A stretch of DNA of 64,000 bases from the NCBI RefSeq assembly GCF_024814435.1, contig NZ_JANUXY010000001.1:186001-250000 (forward strand), read 5' to 3'. The notes under the pieces were generated by a model. The model saw nothing but the letters and a program-made list of their open reading frames with translations. It was not told the origin of the DNA and ran no database searches. Source of the stretch: Staphylococcus americanisciuri (lineage in GTDB: Bacteria > Bacillota > Bacilli > Staphylococcales > Staphylococcaceae). Positions within the stretch are counted from its first letter, which is position 1. The number at the start of each line of letters is the position of its first letter. Positions 56,893-64,000 of this stretch are shown here, piece after piece. Both the position numbers and the translations under genes were made by a program.

Positions 56893-58170
56893 TTAATAAA
56901 TAGATGTACTGTCCAAAGTATATGACTCAATGCGTTTTTTAATGTCGTTCAAGAATTGACCGGCTTGTAATCCATCAAGAATACGATGGTCAATAGAAAG
57001 ACACAAATTAACCATGTGACGAATAGCAAGCATATCATTGATAACGACTGGGCGCTTAACAATCGATTCTACTTGTAAGATGGCGGCTTGTGGATGATTG
57101 ATAATGCCCATCGAACTAATAGAACCAAACGTACCCGTATTGTTAACAGTAAAAGTTCCCCCAGTCATATCCTCAGTTGTCAGCTGATTTTGACGGGCTT
57201 TTTGAGCCAACGTATGAACTTCTTTGGCAATGCCTTTAATTGATTTATCATCTGCATTGTGAATCACTGGGACGAATAATTTGTCTTCGTGCGCAACAGC
57301 TATGGACAGGTTGATAGTGTCATTTACGATAATTTCATCATTTTGCCATGAGCTATTAAGCATTGGATATTTTTTCAATGCTTCAGCAACAGCTTTCACA
57401 AAAAAGGCGAAATATGTCAAGTTGTAGCCTTCCTGTGTTTTAAATGAAGATTTGTAATGATTTCGTGTTGCAACAAGTTCCGTTGCATCAACTTCCACTG
57501 TCATCCAAGCATGTGGAATTTCTTGGACGCTTTGTACCATTTTATTAGCTATCTGTCGACGGACGCCATTAACGGGTATTGACTGACCTTGAAGTTGTTG
57601 AGAAGAAACGGCTGGTACTGCTGGTTGCTGTATCGTTGTTTCTGTCACTTGGTCATGTGCCACTGGTTGATGTTGTTGTCCACTTTGGAGATATAATTCG
57701 ATATCTTTTTTCGTGACACGTCCCTCAAAGCCTGTTCCTATTACTTGTGATAAATCAACATGATTCTCTGAGGCAATACGGAATACAACTGGTGAATAAC
57801 GACCATTATTTTTTGGATGGTCTGTTGCTTGTGTATGCTTTGATGGTGTAAGTGTTTGAGCCTTTTTAGTGATTTCAACATCTTCAGTTGCTGCTGTGTT
57901 CTCTGTTGCTTCAGTTGTAGCAGTTGCTATATTTTCGTTATCACTGTCTAATGAGCAAATAACAGTTCCTATTGCTACCGTGTCTCCTGGCTCAACATGT
58001 AACGCCGTGATGACACCAGCATAAGAAGACGGCACTTCTGCTGTTACTTTATCAGTGATGACTTCGCACAATGCGTCATATTCTTCTACACGATCGCCTA
58101 CTTTGACGAGCCATTGTTCCAGTGTTCCTTCATGTACACTTTCACCCAGTTTAGGCATTTTAATATCCAT
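56893..58170 (-). CDS. bkdB: Branched-chain 2-oxoacid dehydrogenase E2 (dihydrolipoyl acyltransferase)
   Basis: Core acyltransferase of the BKD complex. The 425-residue protein has one N-terminal lipoyl domain (lipoyl Lys in CEVITDKVTAEVPS, near 43), an Ala/Thr-rich linker and a peripheral-subunit-binding domain (YSPVVFRIASENHVDLSQVIGTGFEGRVTKKDI, about 125-157). The catalytic domain ends with LSIDHRILDGLQAGQFL (catalytic His near 396). The substrate call rests on the ptb-buk-lpd-bkdAA-bkdAB neighbours. Last gene of the operon. Confidence 0.93.
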   Translation of the reverse strand: MDIKMPKLGESVHEGTLEQWLVKVGDRVEEYDALCEVITDKVTAEVPSSYAGVITALHVEPGDTVAIGTVICSLDSDNENIATATTEATENTAATEDVEITKKAQTLTPSKHTQATDHPKNNGRYSPVVFRIASENHVDLSQVIGTGFEGRVTKKDIELYLQSGQQHQPVAHDQVTETTIQQPAVPAVSSQQLQGQSIPVNGVRRQIANKMVQSVQEIPHAWMTVEVDATELVATRNHYKSSFKTQEGYNLTYFAFFVKAVAEALKKYPMLNSSWQNDEIIVNDTINLSIAVAHEDKLFVPVIHNADDKSIKGIAKEVHTLAQKARQNQLTTEDMTGGTFTVNNTGTFGSISSMGIINHPQAAILQVESIVKRPVVINDMLAIRHMVNLCLSIDHRILDGLQAGQFLNDIKKRIESYTLDSTSIY

Positions 58171-58182
58171 GGTATGACCTCC

Positions 58183-59166
58183 TTAAAATTCTGCAAGTTC
58201 TCTCATTTTCATTTTAATCTTTGTTGGATTAATCATAAATTCATCTTCTAAAGGTGGAGAGAATGGCATTGCTGGTACGTCAGGTCCTGTTAAACGCATG
58301 ATTGGTGCATCTAAATCAAACAAACAGTTCTCAGCGATAATCGCTGCAACTTCTGACATTACACTACCTTCTTTATTATCTTCTGTTACAAGCAGACATT
58401 TACCTGTTTGTTTTGCACGATCAATTATAGTTTCTTTGTCTAGTGGATATACGGTACGCAAATCAACCACTTCAACACTTATACCTTCTTCTTGTAATAA
58501 GTCAGCTGCTTGAATGCAAAAATTAACAGCTAAACCATAACTAAATACAGTTATGTCCGTTCCTTCACGTTTAACATCTGCTTTGCCTAAAGGAACTGTA
58601 TAGAAACCTTCAGGAACATCTTCTTTTAATAAGCGATATGCCTTTTTATGTTCAAAATATAACACTGGATCATTTGAAGCGATTGAACTTAATAATAATC
58701 CTTTAGCATCATATGGATTAGATGGAATAACCACTGTTAAACCAGGTGTTGAAGAAAATACACTTTCAATACTTTGAGAATGATACAATGCGCCATGAAT
58801 GCCACCACCAAAAGGCGCGCGAATTGTTAAGGGAACTTGCCAATCATTGTTAGAACGATAACGCATTTTGGCTGCTTCACTCATAATTTGGTTTGTTGCA
58901 GGTAAAATATACTCTGCAAATTGAATCTCAGCAATAGGGCGTTTCCCCATCATTGCAGCGCCAATAGCAGAACCTACAATGTTGGATTCAGCAAGCGGTG
59001 TATCTAACACGCGGTATGCGCCATACTTCGCTTGTAAGCCTGCAGTAACACCGAAGACACCGCCTTTTTTACCAACATCTTCTCCTAATATAAATGTTTG
59101 TGAATCTTGTTCTAAAGCAATATCTAACGCATCCTTAATCGCATCTAAATAAGATATTTTAGGCAT
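58183..59166 (-). CDS. bkdAB: Branched-chain 2-oxoacid dehydrogenase E1 beta
   Basis: Beta subunit of the thiamine-diphosphate E1 heterotetramer. The 327-residue protein has ILGEDVGKKGGVFGVTAGL, RVLDTPLAESNIVGSAIGAAMMGKRPIAEIQFAEYI (TPP-site Glu) and PFGGGIHGALYHSQSIE. The C-terminal transketolase part is EVVDLRTVYPLDKETI. The ATG at 59166 follows AGGAGG; upstream ATGs are inside bkdAA. It overlaps the bkdAA end by eight bases. Confidence 0.94.
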   Translation of the reverse strand: MPKISYLDAIKDALDIALEQDSQTFILGEDVGKKGGVFGVTAGLQAKYGAYRVLDTPLAESNIVGSAIGAAMMGKRPIAEIQFAEYILPATNQIMSEAAKMRYRSNNDWQVPLTIRAPFGGGIHGALYHSQSIESVFSSTPGLTVVIPSNPYDAKGLLLSSIASNDPVLYFEHKKAYRLLKEDVPEGFYTVPLGKADVKREGTDITVFSYGLAVNFCIQAADLLQEEGISVEVVDLRTVYPLDKETIIDRAKQTGKCLLVTEDNKEGSVMSEVAAIIAENCLFDLDAPIMRLTGPDVPAMPFSPPLEDEFMINPTKIKMKMRELAEF

Positions 59167-60157
59167 TGAAAGGACCTCCTTGTTCATAGACATGGGTATA
59201 TGTTTCGTCTACATCTGGATATGGTGCAGCTTCTGCTTGTTTTGTTGCTTCATTGATGATGGTTTTATGTTGTTGTTCAATTTCTTCTAACCATGCCTCA
59301 TCGACTATTTCATTTGTTAATAAATATTGTCGGAATAATTTGTTGCAATCAGATGCTTTATCGGCTGTTTTAACCTCATCACTTCGATAGCGATCGTCAT
59401 CATCTGATGAATGGGCTGTGAGTCGCGTACACATTGCTTCTATGAGTGTTCCACCTTCTCCATTTAGTGCACGAGTACGCGCTTCTTTGACAGCTTGGTA
59501 TACGGCGATGGGGTCATTTCCATCGATTGTGACACCATGCATGCCATAACCTTTTGCACGATCGGATAAGCGTTCCGCACCATATTGCAAATCTTTGGAT
59601 ACAGAAATTGCATACTGATTGTTTTCGATAATACAGATAAACGGTAGCTTATGTACACCGACAAAGTTCAAGCCTTCATGGAAATCACCTTGGTTAGAGC
59701 TACCTTCACCAAGTGTTGATAAAGCAACTTGGTCTTTACCATCCATTTTAAAAGTAAGTGCAGCCCCAATTGCATGCAATAATTGGGTTGCAACAGATGA
59801 ACCCTGTGACATAATGCCGATTTCTTTTTTACTGAAGTGTGACGGCATTTGTTTGCCACCTGAACTGATATCATCACGTTTACCAAATACGGAATACATT
59901 GTCTCTAATGGTGTCATTCCTAGATGGGTAACAAGAGCCAAATCACGATAATACGGTGCCGTTATATCCCCTTTTTCTAGCGCATATGCTGCGCCTACTT
60001 GTGTTGCTTCTTGTCCTTGACAACTGATGACAAAGGGAATCTTTCCTGCTCTATTTAATAGCCACATACGCTCGTCTATCTTTCTACCTAAGTCCATGCT
60101 TTTGTATATTGCTTTTAAATCTTCTATATCAAGTTGTGCACTTTGATAATCTATCAT
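59159..60157 (-). CDS. bkdAA: Branched-chain 2-oxoacid dehydrogenase E1 alpha
   Basis: Alpha subunit carrying the TPP-binding motif. The 332-residue protein has FVISCQGQEATQVGAAYAL, YYRDLALVTHLGMTPLETM, the TPP motif TLGEGSSNQGDFHEGLNFVGVHKLPFICIIENNQYAIS (G-E-G...NN, about 146-183) and the phosphorylation-loop region TAHSSDDDDRYRS. Decarboxylates 2-keto acids of Val, Leu and Ile with BkdAB. Follows lpd by about 20 bases. Confidence 0.94.
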   Translation of the reverse strand: MIDYQSAQLDIEDLKAIYKSMDLGRKIDERMWLLNRAGKIPFVISCQGQEATQVGAAYALEKGDITAPYYRDLALVTHLGMTPLETMYSVFGKRDDISSGGKQMPSHFSKKEIGIMSQGSSVATQLLHAIGAALTFKMDGKDQVALSTLGEGSSNQGDFHEGLNFVGVHKLPFICIIENNQYAISVSKDLQYGAERLSDRAKGYGMHGVTIDGNDPIAVYQAVKEARTRALNGEGGTLIEAMCTRLTAHSSDDDDRYRSDEVKTADKASDCNKLFRQYLLTNEIVDEAWLEEIEQQHKTIINEATKQAEAAPYPDVDETYTHVYEQGGPFNA

Positions 60158-60176
60158 CGTGTATCCCTCCTAGTGT

Positions 60177-61595
60177 TTATAGATGAATTGCTTGTTTCTC
60201 ATAAAGTAAACCAAGTTCCATCAATAGTTCCGACATTGATGGATGTGCATGTGTAGCCATACCTAGTTCGAGTGCAGAACCATTTAAAAATTGTAAAACA
60301 CTTAATTCATTAATGTGTTCAGTGACATTCGAACCGACGAGATTGGCACCTAGAACAGAGCCACTCTCTTTGTCAATTACCAGTTCTGCAAAGCCATCAG
60401 GCGTACCGGGCGACATAATCATTGCTTTCCCATTTGTTTGAAATGCTGCTTTGACAGTTTTTACATGATAGCCTTGTGATTTTGCAGCTTCAGCAGACAG
60501 CCCGATTGCTGCGACTTCGGGCGTAGTATAAATACATCTTGGCATCACGTTATAATCAATCGCAATCGGATTTTGTTGGAACATATGTTCAACAGCAATG
60601 ATGCCTTCTTTTGCACCAACATGTGCGAGTTGTAGGTGACCAATCACATCTCCAGAAGCATAAATATGAGGTGCTTTTGTCTGCATATATTCGTTAGTTT
60701 CGATGGTTTGTTGTTCTGTTATAACAACATCAGTATTTGATAGACCGATGTCTGAAATGTTTGCACGTCGACCGATTGCAACTAAAGCGATATCCGTTTG
60801 AATAGTTGTGCCCAAGTTAAAAGCTACTTGGTTCTCTAATACAGTAACGTTGTCTTCACTTAACTTAACACCTGTATGGAATTTGACGCCACGTTTAGAT
60901 AGTGCATTTTGTAATTGTTGGCTTACCACATCGCTATCATTAAGATAAATCTTATCAGCAGCTTCTATTACATGGACTTCTACACCGACTTGGCTAAAGA
61001 ATGATGCAAATTCCAAACCAATGACACCTGCTCCGATAATGGCAATGCTACTAGGTAATGATGACATAGCCAAAAGGTCGTCACTTGTTACAATGCGTTC
61101 ATGATCAATCTCTAAGAATGGTAATGTCATAGGTGATGAACCTGTAGCAATTAAGACATAGTCGTTCGTCAACAACTCAGACGTACCATCTTCATATGTT
61201 ACAGATACAGTGCCACTCTGTGGGGAAAAAATAGATGCCCCCAATAAGCGACCTGTCCCGTTAAAAACATCTATTTTCTTTTGACGAATTAACATTTGCA
61301 GACCTGAATACATAGATTCAACGATACGTTGCTTACGGGCTTGTACTTTTGGAAAATTGAAAGTAGGTGTGGAAGTAGTGATGCCATAATCTTCGGCATG
61401 CTGGATTAGTTGATAGGTATCAGCTGATTTTAAGAAGGATTTTGTTGGGATACAGCCTTTATGTAAGCATGTACCACCGAGAAGGGATTTTTCTACAATT
61501 GCGACGCGTTTATTTAATTGTGCGGCACGTATGGCTGCTGAATATCCGCTAATGCCACCGCCGAGGACAACTAAATCATATTTTTCTTGTACCAT
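60177..61595 (-). CDS. lpd: Dihydrolipoamide dehydrogenase (BKD E3)
   Basis: Flavoprotein reoxidising the lipoyl arms of E2. The 472-residue protein has the FAD motif LVVLGGGISGYSAAIRAAQL, the redox disulfide GGTCLHKGCIPTKSFL (Cys near 42 and 47), the NAD motif IAIIGAGVIGLEFASFFSQVG (about 177-197), ASGDVIGHLQLAH, and the C-terminal HAHPSMSE with the catalytic His. It belongs to the BKD operon; pyruvate dehydrogenase E3 is presumably elsewhere. Confidence 0.95.
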   Translation of the reverse strand: MVQEKYDLVVLGGGISGYSAAIRAAQLNKRVAIVEKSLLGGTCLHKGCIPTKSFLKSADTYQLIQHAEDYGITTSTPTFNFPKVQARKQRIVESMYSGLQMLIRQKKIDVFNGTGRLLGASIFSPQSGTVSVTYEDGTSELLTNDYVLIATGSSPMTLPFLEIDHERIVTSDDLLAMSSLPSSIAIIGAGVIGLEFASFFSQVGVEVHVIEAADKIYLNDSDVVSQQLQNALSKRGVKFHTGVKLSEDNVTVLENQVAFNLGTTIQTDIALVAIGRRANISDIGLSNTDVVITEQQTIETNEYMQTKAPHIYASGDVIGHLQLAHVGAKEGIIAVEHMFQQNPIAIDYNVMPRCIYTTPEVAAIGLSAEAAKSQGYHVKTVKAAFQTNGKAMIMSPGTPDGFAELVIDKESGSVLGANLVGSNVTEHINELSVLQFLNGSALELGMATHAHPSMSELLMELGLLYEKQAIHL

Positions 61596-61607
61596 AATCC
61601 ATCTCTC

Positions 61608-62666
61608 CTAACGATATGTATTGATTGAAATTTGTTGATGATATGCGAGATAGGCTTGTTCGGCTAAAGTCGTCATTTCATATTCGCCAGCGTATATAGT
61701 GATAGGTGCAATCCATTCGATATAATCTTGAATCAATGATATGAATTGCTGATTATAACTAATGCCACCTGTAAAGATAATTTGGTCGACTTGACCTTTT
61801 AAGAGTGCAGCACGCTCACCAATCGCTTTGGCAATTTGAATCGCTAATGCATCAATAAGTTGTTTAATTGTTGAATCTGTATTGTATTGATTCATTAGTG
61901 CTTTAAAGTCTGTTGTGCCAGTATACGCCTTGATACCAGATTGGCGTGTTAAATAATCTTTCATATCTGTCACAGTATAGTTGGAATCCTGTGCAAACTG
62001 TAGTAACAAGTCATTAGGTATACTACCAGCACGTGTTAATGCCATAGGACCTTCACCATACAATGCTTCATTCACATCAATGACTCGACCTTGGCGATGT
62101 GCAGCAATACTGATGCCCCCACCCATGTGTGCGACGATAACATTTACATCTTCATAGTTCTTATGGCTATTTTTCGCATAGCACCTTGCTACAGCTTTAT
62201 GATTCAATGCATGAAAGATGCTTTTGCGTGAAACATCTGGTAAGCCGGTATATCGAACTTCATCTATTAATTCATCAATTACAACTGGATCTGTTGTATA
62301 TACTGGGATTTTATAAAGCTTCCCTAGCTGGTAACCAATCATACCACTTAAATTCGATGCATGCAGTCCATAACGACCGTTTTCTAAATCAGTATACATT
62401 TTATCGTTTACGGCATATGTTCCCCCAACAATGGGTTTAAGTAAGCCACCTCTACATGCAATGGCGTTAATGGCTGTTAAGTAAATCTGATGTTGTTCGA
62501 GTGTCTGTTCAATGCACTTCTGGCGCAACGGTGCCTGTTGTGCTAGTGGTTGACTTAAAAGGAACATGTCATGGACAATGCATTCTTCAAATAAACATTC
62601 ATTATCTTGATAAATCGCAATTTTACTTGAGGTGCTTCCTAAGTTGAGCACTAAAATTTGGGTCAT
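61608..62666 (-). CDS. buk: Butyrate kinase
   Basis: Acetokinase-family kinase interconverting (branched) butyryl phosphate and butyrate plus ATP. The 352-residue protein has VLNLGSTSSKIAIYQ, CIVHDMFLL, VIVAHMGGGISIAAHRQGRVIDVN and GEGPMALTRAGSIP, and the C-terminal adenosine motif IIFTGGISYNQQFI. The ATG at 62666 follows AGGTG; a GTG two codons earlier is possible. Downstream of ptb and upstream of lpd; the pair probably activates short branched acids for fatty-acid synthesis. Confidence 0.93.
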   Translation of the reverse strand: MTQILVLNLGSTSSKIAIYQDNECLFEECIVHDMFLLSQPLAQQAPLRQKCIEQTLEQHQIYLTAINAIACRGGLLKPIVGGTYAVNDKMYTDLENGRYGLHASNLSGMIGYQLGKLYKIPVYTTDPVVIDELIDEVRYTGLPDVSRKSIFHALNHKAVARCYAKNSHKNYEDVNVIVAHMGGGISIAAHRQGRVIDVNEALYGEGPMALTRAGSIPNDLLLQFAQDSNYTVTDMKDYLTRQSGIKAYTGTTDFKALMNQYNTDSTIKQLIDALAIQIAKAIGERAALLKGQVDQIIFTGGISYNQQFISLIQDYIEWIAPITIYAGEYEMTTLAEQAYLAYHQQISINTYR

Positions 62667-62722
62667 AAGCACACCTGCTTTCCATCAAAATTTTGATTGT
62701 TTTAAGTATATGTCTTTAAAAT

Positions 62723-63622
62723 TTATTTTACAAGAATTTTCATTGCAAGCAAAACTGAGTTTACTTTATTATCCAATGAATCAGCACGAGAAGTCAAAAT
62801 AATTGGATAGTTTGCCCCTAAAACGGTACTAGCGATACGTGCATGACCAAAATAAGTCAGTGATTTGTATAGAACATTGCCAACATCGAGTTGTGGCACA
62901 ATAATAGCGTCTGCATCACCTGCTACTGATGAGTGAATCCCTTTTTGGATAGCACTCTTTTTATCAATTACGTTATCGAGTGCGAGCGGACCATCAATGT
63001 CGACTGATATGTCTGCATTGTCTGCTACAAATGTTTCTTTAACGCTAGCCGCTTTGACTGAAGAAGTTACTTTTGTTTGGACGTGTTCAGTAGATGACAA
63101 TAGTGCCACTTTTAAGCTTTGATAACCAAGCTTTGTGGCAAAGATGATGATGTTGCGAATTATTTTCTGCATCGCCTTTTCATCGGGTTCGATGTTCAAG
63201 GCGACATCAGAAATAAATAAAGGTTTATGATATGTTGGAATATCACAAAGCGCAACATGGTTCAAAAAGTGATTTCCGTGTGTTCGATTATGTTTTAGAA
63301 CTGCAGAAAGTAGATGTGCAGTTGGAATATGTCCTTTCATCAATATGTCTGCTACTTGTGCGTCTAAATCTTCTAAACAATGCTTCAATGCGTCGGTCTC
63401 TGTTTCAAAGTTGTGCAAAGTGATTCTTGTAAGTATGTCTGGTGATAAATCAAAGGAACGAATGAGCTCTGTGACATCTTGATGGTTATAGAAAGTGAAT
63501 GTCGCAGAAGTTGTTTCAAGTATACGCTTGACAACGTGAATTGTCGCTTCATTATGTGCACTAACTATTGCGATATTCGGTTGGTGCATCATGTCTTGTG
63601 CTAACAACTGATTAAATGACAT
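62723..63622 (-). CDS. ptb: Phosphate butyryltransferase
   Basis: Interconverts acyl-CoA and acyl phosphate; with butyrate kinase links branched carboxylic acids and their CoA esters. The 299-residue protein has the PTA/PTB-fold features VADILMKGHIPTAHLLSAVL, FISDVALNIEPDEKAMQKIIRN and DGPLALDNVIDKKSAIQKGI. The C-terminal part is DAIIVPQLDVGNVLYKSLTYFGHARIASTVLGANYPIILTSRADS. It begins 12 bases after the recN stop, the first metabolic gene of the ptb-buk-lpd-bkdAA-bkdAB-bkdB series. Confidence 0.93.
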   Translation of the reverse strand: MSFNQLLAQDMMHQPNIAIVSAHNEATIHVVKRILETTSATFTFYNHQDVTELIRSFDLSPDILTRITLHNFETETDALKHCLEDLDAQVADILMKGHIPTAHLLSAVLKHNRTHGNHFLNHVALCDIPTYHKPLFISDVALNIEPDEKAMQKIIRNIIIFATKLGYQSLKVALLSSTEHVQTKVTSSVKAASVKETFVADNADISVDIDGPLALDNVIDKKSAIQKGIHSSVAGDADAIIVPQLDVGNVLYKSLTYFGHARIASTVLGANYPIILTSRADSLDNKVNSVLLAMKILVK

Positions 63623-63634
63623 AGTTATCCCACC

Positions 63635-64000
63635 TTATGCATTAAATGTTTGATTTTGTTCAATCATTTCATGGGCGCTCTGCTTTGTGAGTTCTGTGAC
63701 TGTTGCACCAGAAATCATACGTGCAACTTCTTCTACTCGAGCCTCACCTGTTAATTCTTGTACAAATGTTGTCGTTCTATCATCTTTTTGTCGTTTGGAA
63801 ATGTACAAATGATGGTCTGACATCGAAGCAACTTGAGGCAAGTGAGAGATACAGATGACTTGTATGACATTGGCAATTTGCTTCATCTTTTCTGCCATTT
63901 TCTGTGCCGCTTGACCGGATACACCCGAATCGACCTCGTCGAACAAAATAGCAGTTTGTCCACGTGAACGAACAAAAATGCTTTTTAGAGCTAACATAAT
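63635..64000 (-). CDS. recN: DNA repair ATPase RecN, C-terminal fragment
   Basis: Only the C-terminal 121 codons are in the window; the gene continues past the right edge. The SMC-like C-lobe is clear: IMLALKSIF (from the LSRIMLALK signature), ILFDEVDSGVSGQAAQKMAEKM (Walker B and D-loop) and VICISHLPQVASMSDHHLYI (H-loop). RecN acts early in double-strand break repair. It ends in EEVARMISGATVTELTKQSAHEM, as in staphylococcal homologues. Confidence 0.94.
   Translation of the reverse strand: MMLALKSIFVRSRGQTAILFDEVDSGVSGQAAQKMAEKMKQIANVIQVICISHLPQVASMSDHHLYISKRQKDDRTTTFVQELTGEARVEEVARMISGATVTELTKQSAHEMIEQNQTFNA

Overview
The window is a stretch of ordinary, AT-rich Firmicute core chromosome, and gene content and order point to the genus Staphylococcus. 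Markers are the srrA-srrB oxygen-response pair, ebpS (LysM elastin-binding protein) beside ypdA and recQ, the recU-pbp2 pair, the hepT-menG-hepS menaquinone cluster next to ndk and aroCBA, and bacillithiol genes (bshA, ypdA, brxB). The ptb-buk pair beside the branched-chain dehydrogenase genes suggests a non-aureus species. I cannot name the species from sequence alone. No prophage, insertion sequence, CRISPR array, tRNA or rRNA gene was seen.

Layout. 1-2055: the start of an RNA methyltransferase gene, the RNase P RNA, gpsB, ypsA and yppE, all leftward. 2244-5047: recU-pbp2, rightward. 5086-14642: a long leftward run of ypoC-nth-dnaD, asnS, dinG, birA-cca-bshA and mazG. 15026-21740: a membrane metallopeptidase, ypjA, ypiB-ypiA and aroA-aroB-aroC. 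22002-22284: a probable frameshifted gene remnant. 22330-30471: ndk, hepT-menG-hepS, hup, gpsA-der and rpsA-cmk. 30548-38245: ansA, ypdA, ebpS, recQ-ypbB, ferredoxin and an FMN-riboswitch-controlled ribU. 38246-42976: srrB-srrA and rluB-scpB-scpA. 43071-55221: short convergent and divergent units (DUF309, xerD, fur, nudF, an aldo/keto reductase, an SDR, proC, rnz, zwf, an AraC regulator, gnd, an M20 peptidase and a 35-residue Prli42-like protein). 55279-64000: a YqjA-like membrane protein, brxB, the branched-chain 2-oxoacid dehydrogenase operon with ptb-buk, and the 3' end of recN.

How the genes fit together. Several sets act in one pathway: shikimate to chorismate (aroB, aroA, aroC), feeding menaquinone together with hepS/hepT/menG; bacillithiol synthesis and recycling (bshA, brxB, ypdA); the oxidative pentose phosphate entry (zwf, gnd); chromosome segregation and repair (scpA, scpB, xerD, recU, nth, recQ, dinG, recN); and branched-chain fatty-acid primers (bkd, lpd, ptb, buk).

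I found no undescribed multi-gene system. The less ordinary signals are small: the frameshifted remnant at 22002-22284, a large inverted repeat lying across the ndk promoter, two families of dispersed intergenic hairpins, an orphan hairpin that could end a small RNA near 14.8 kb, and the Prli42-like microprotein.
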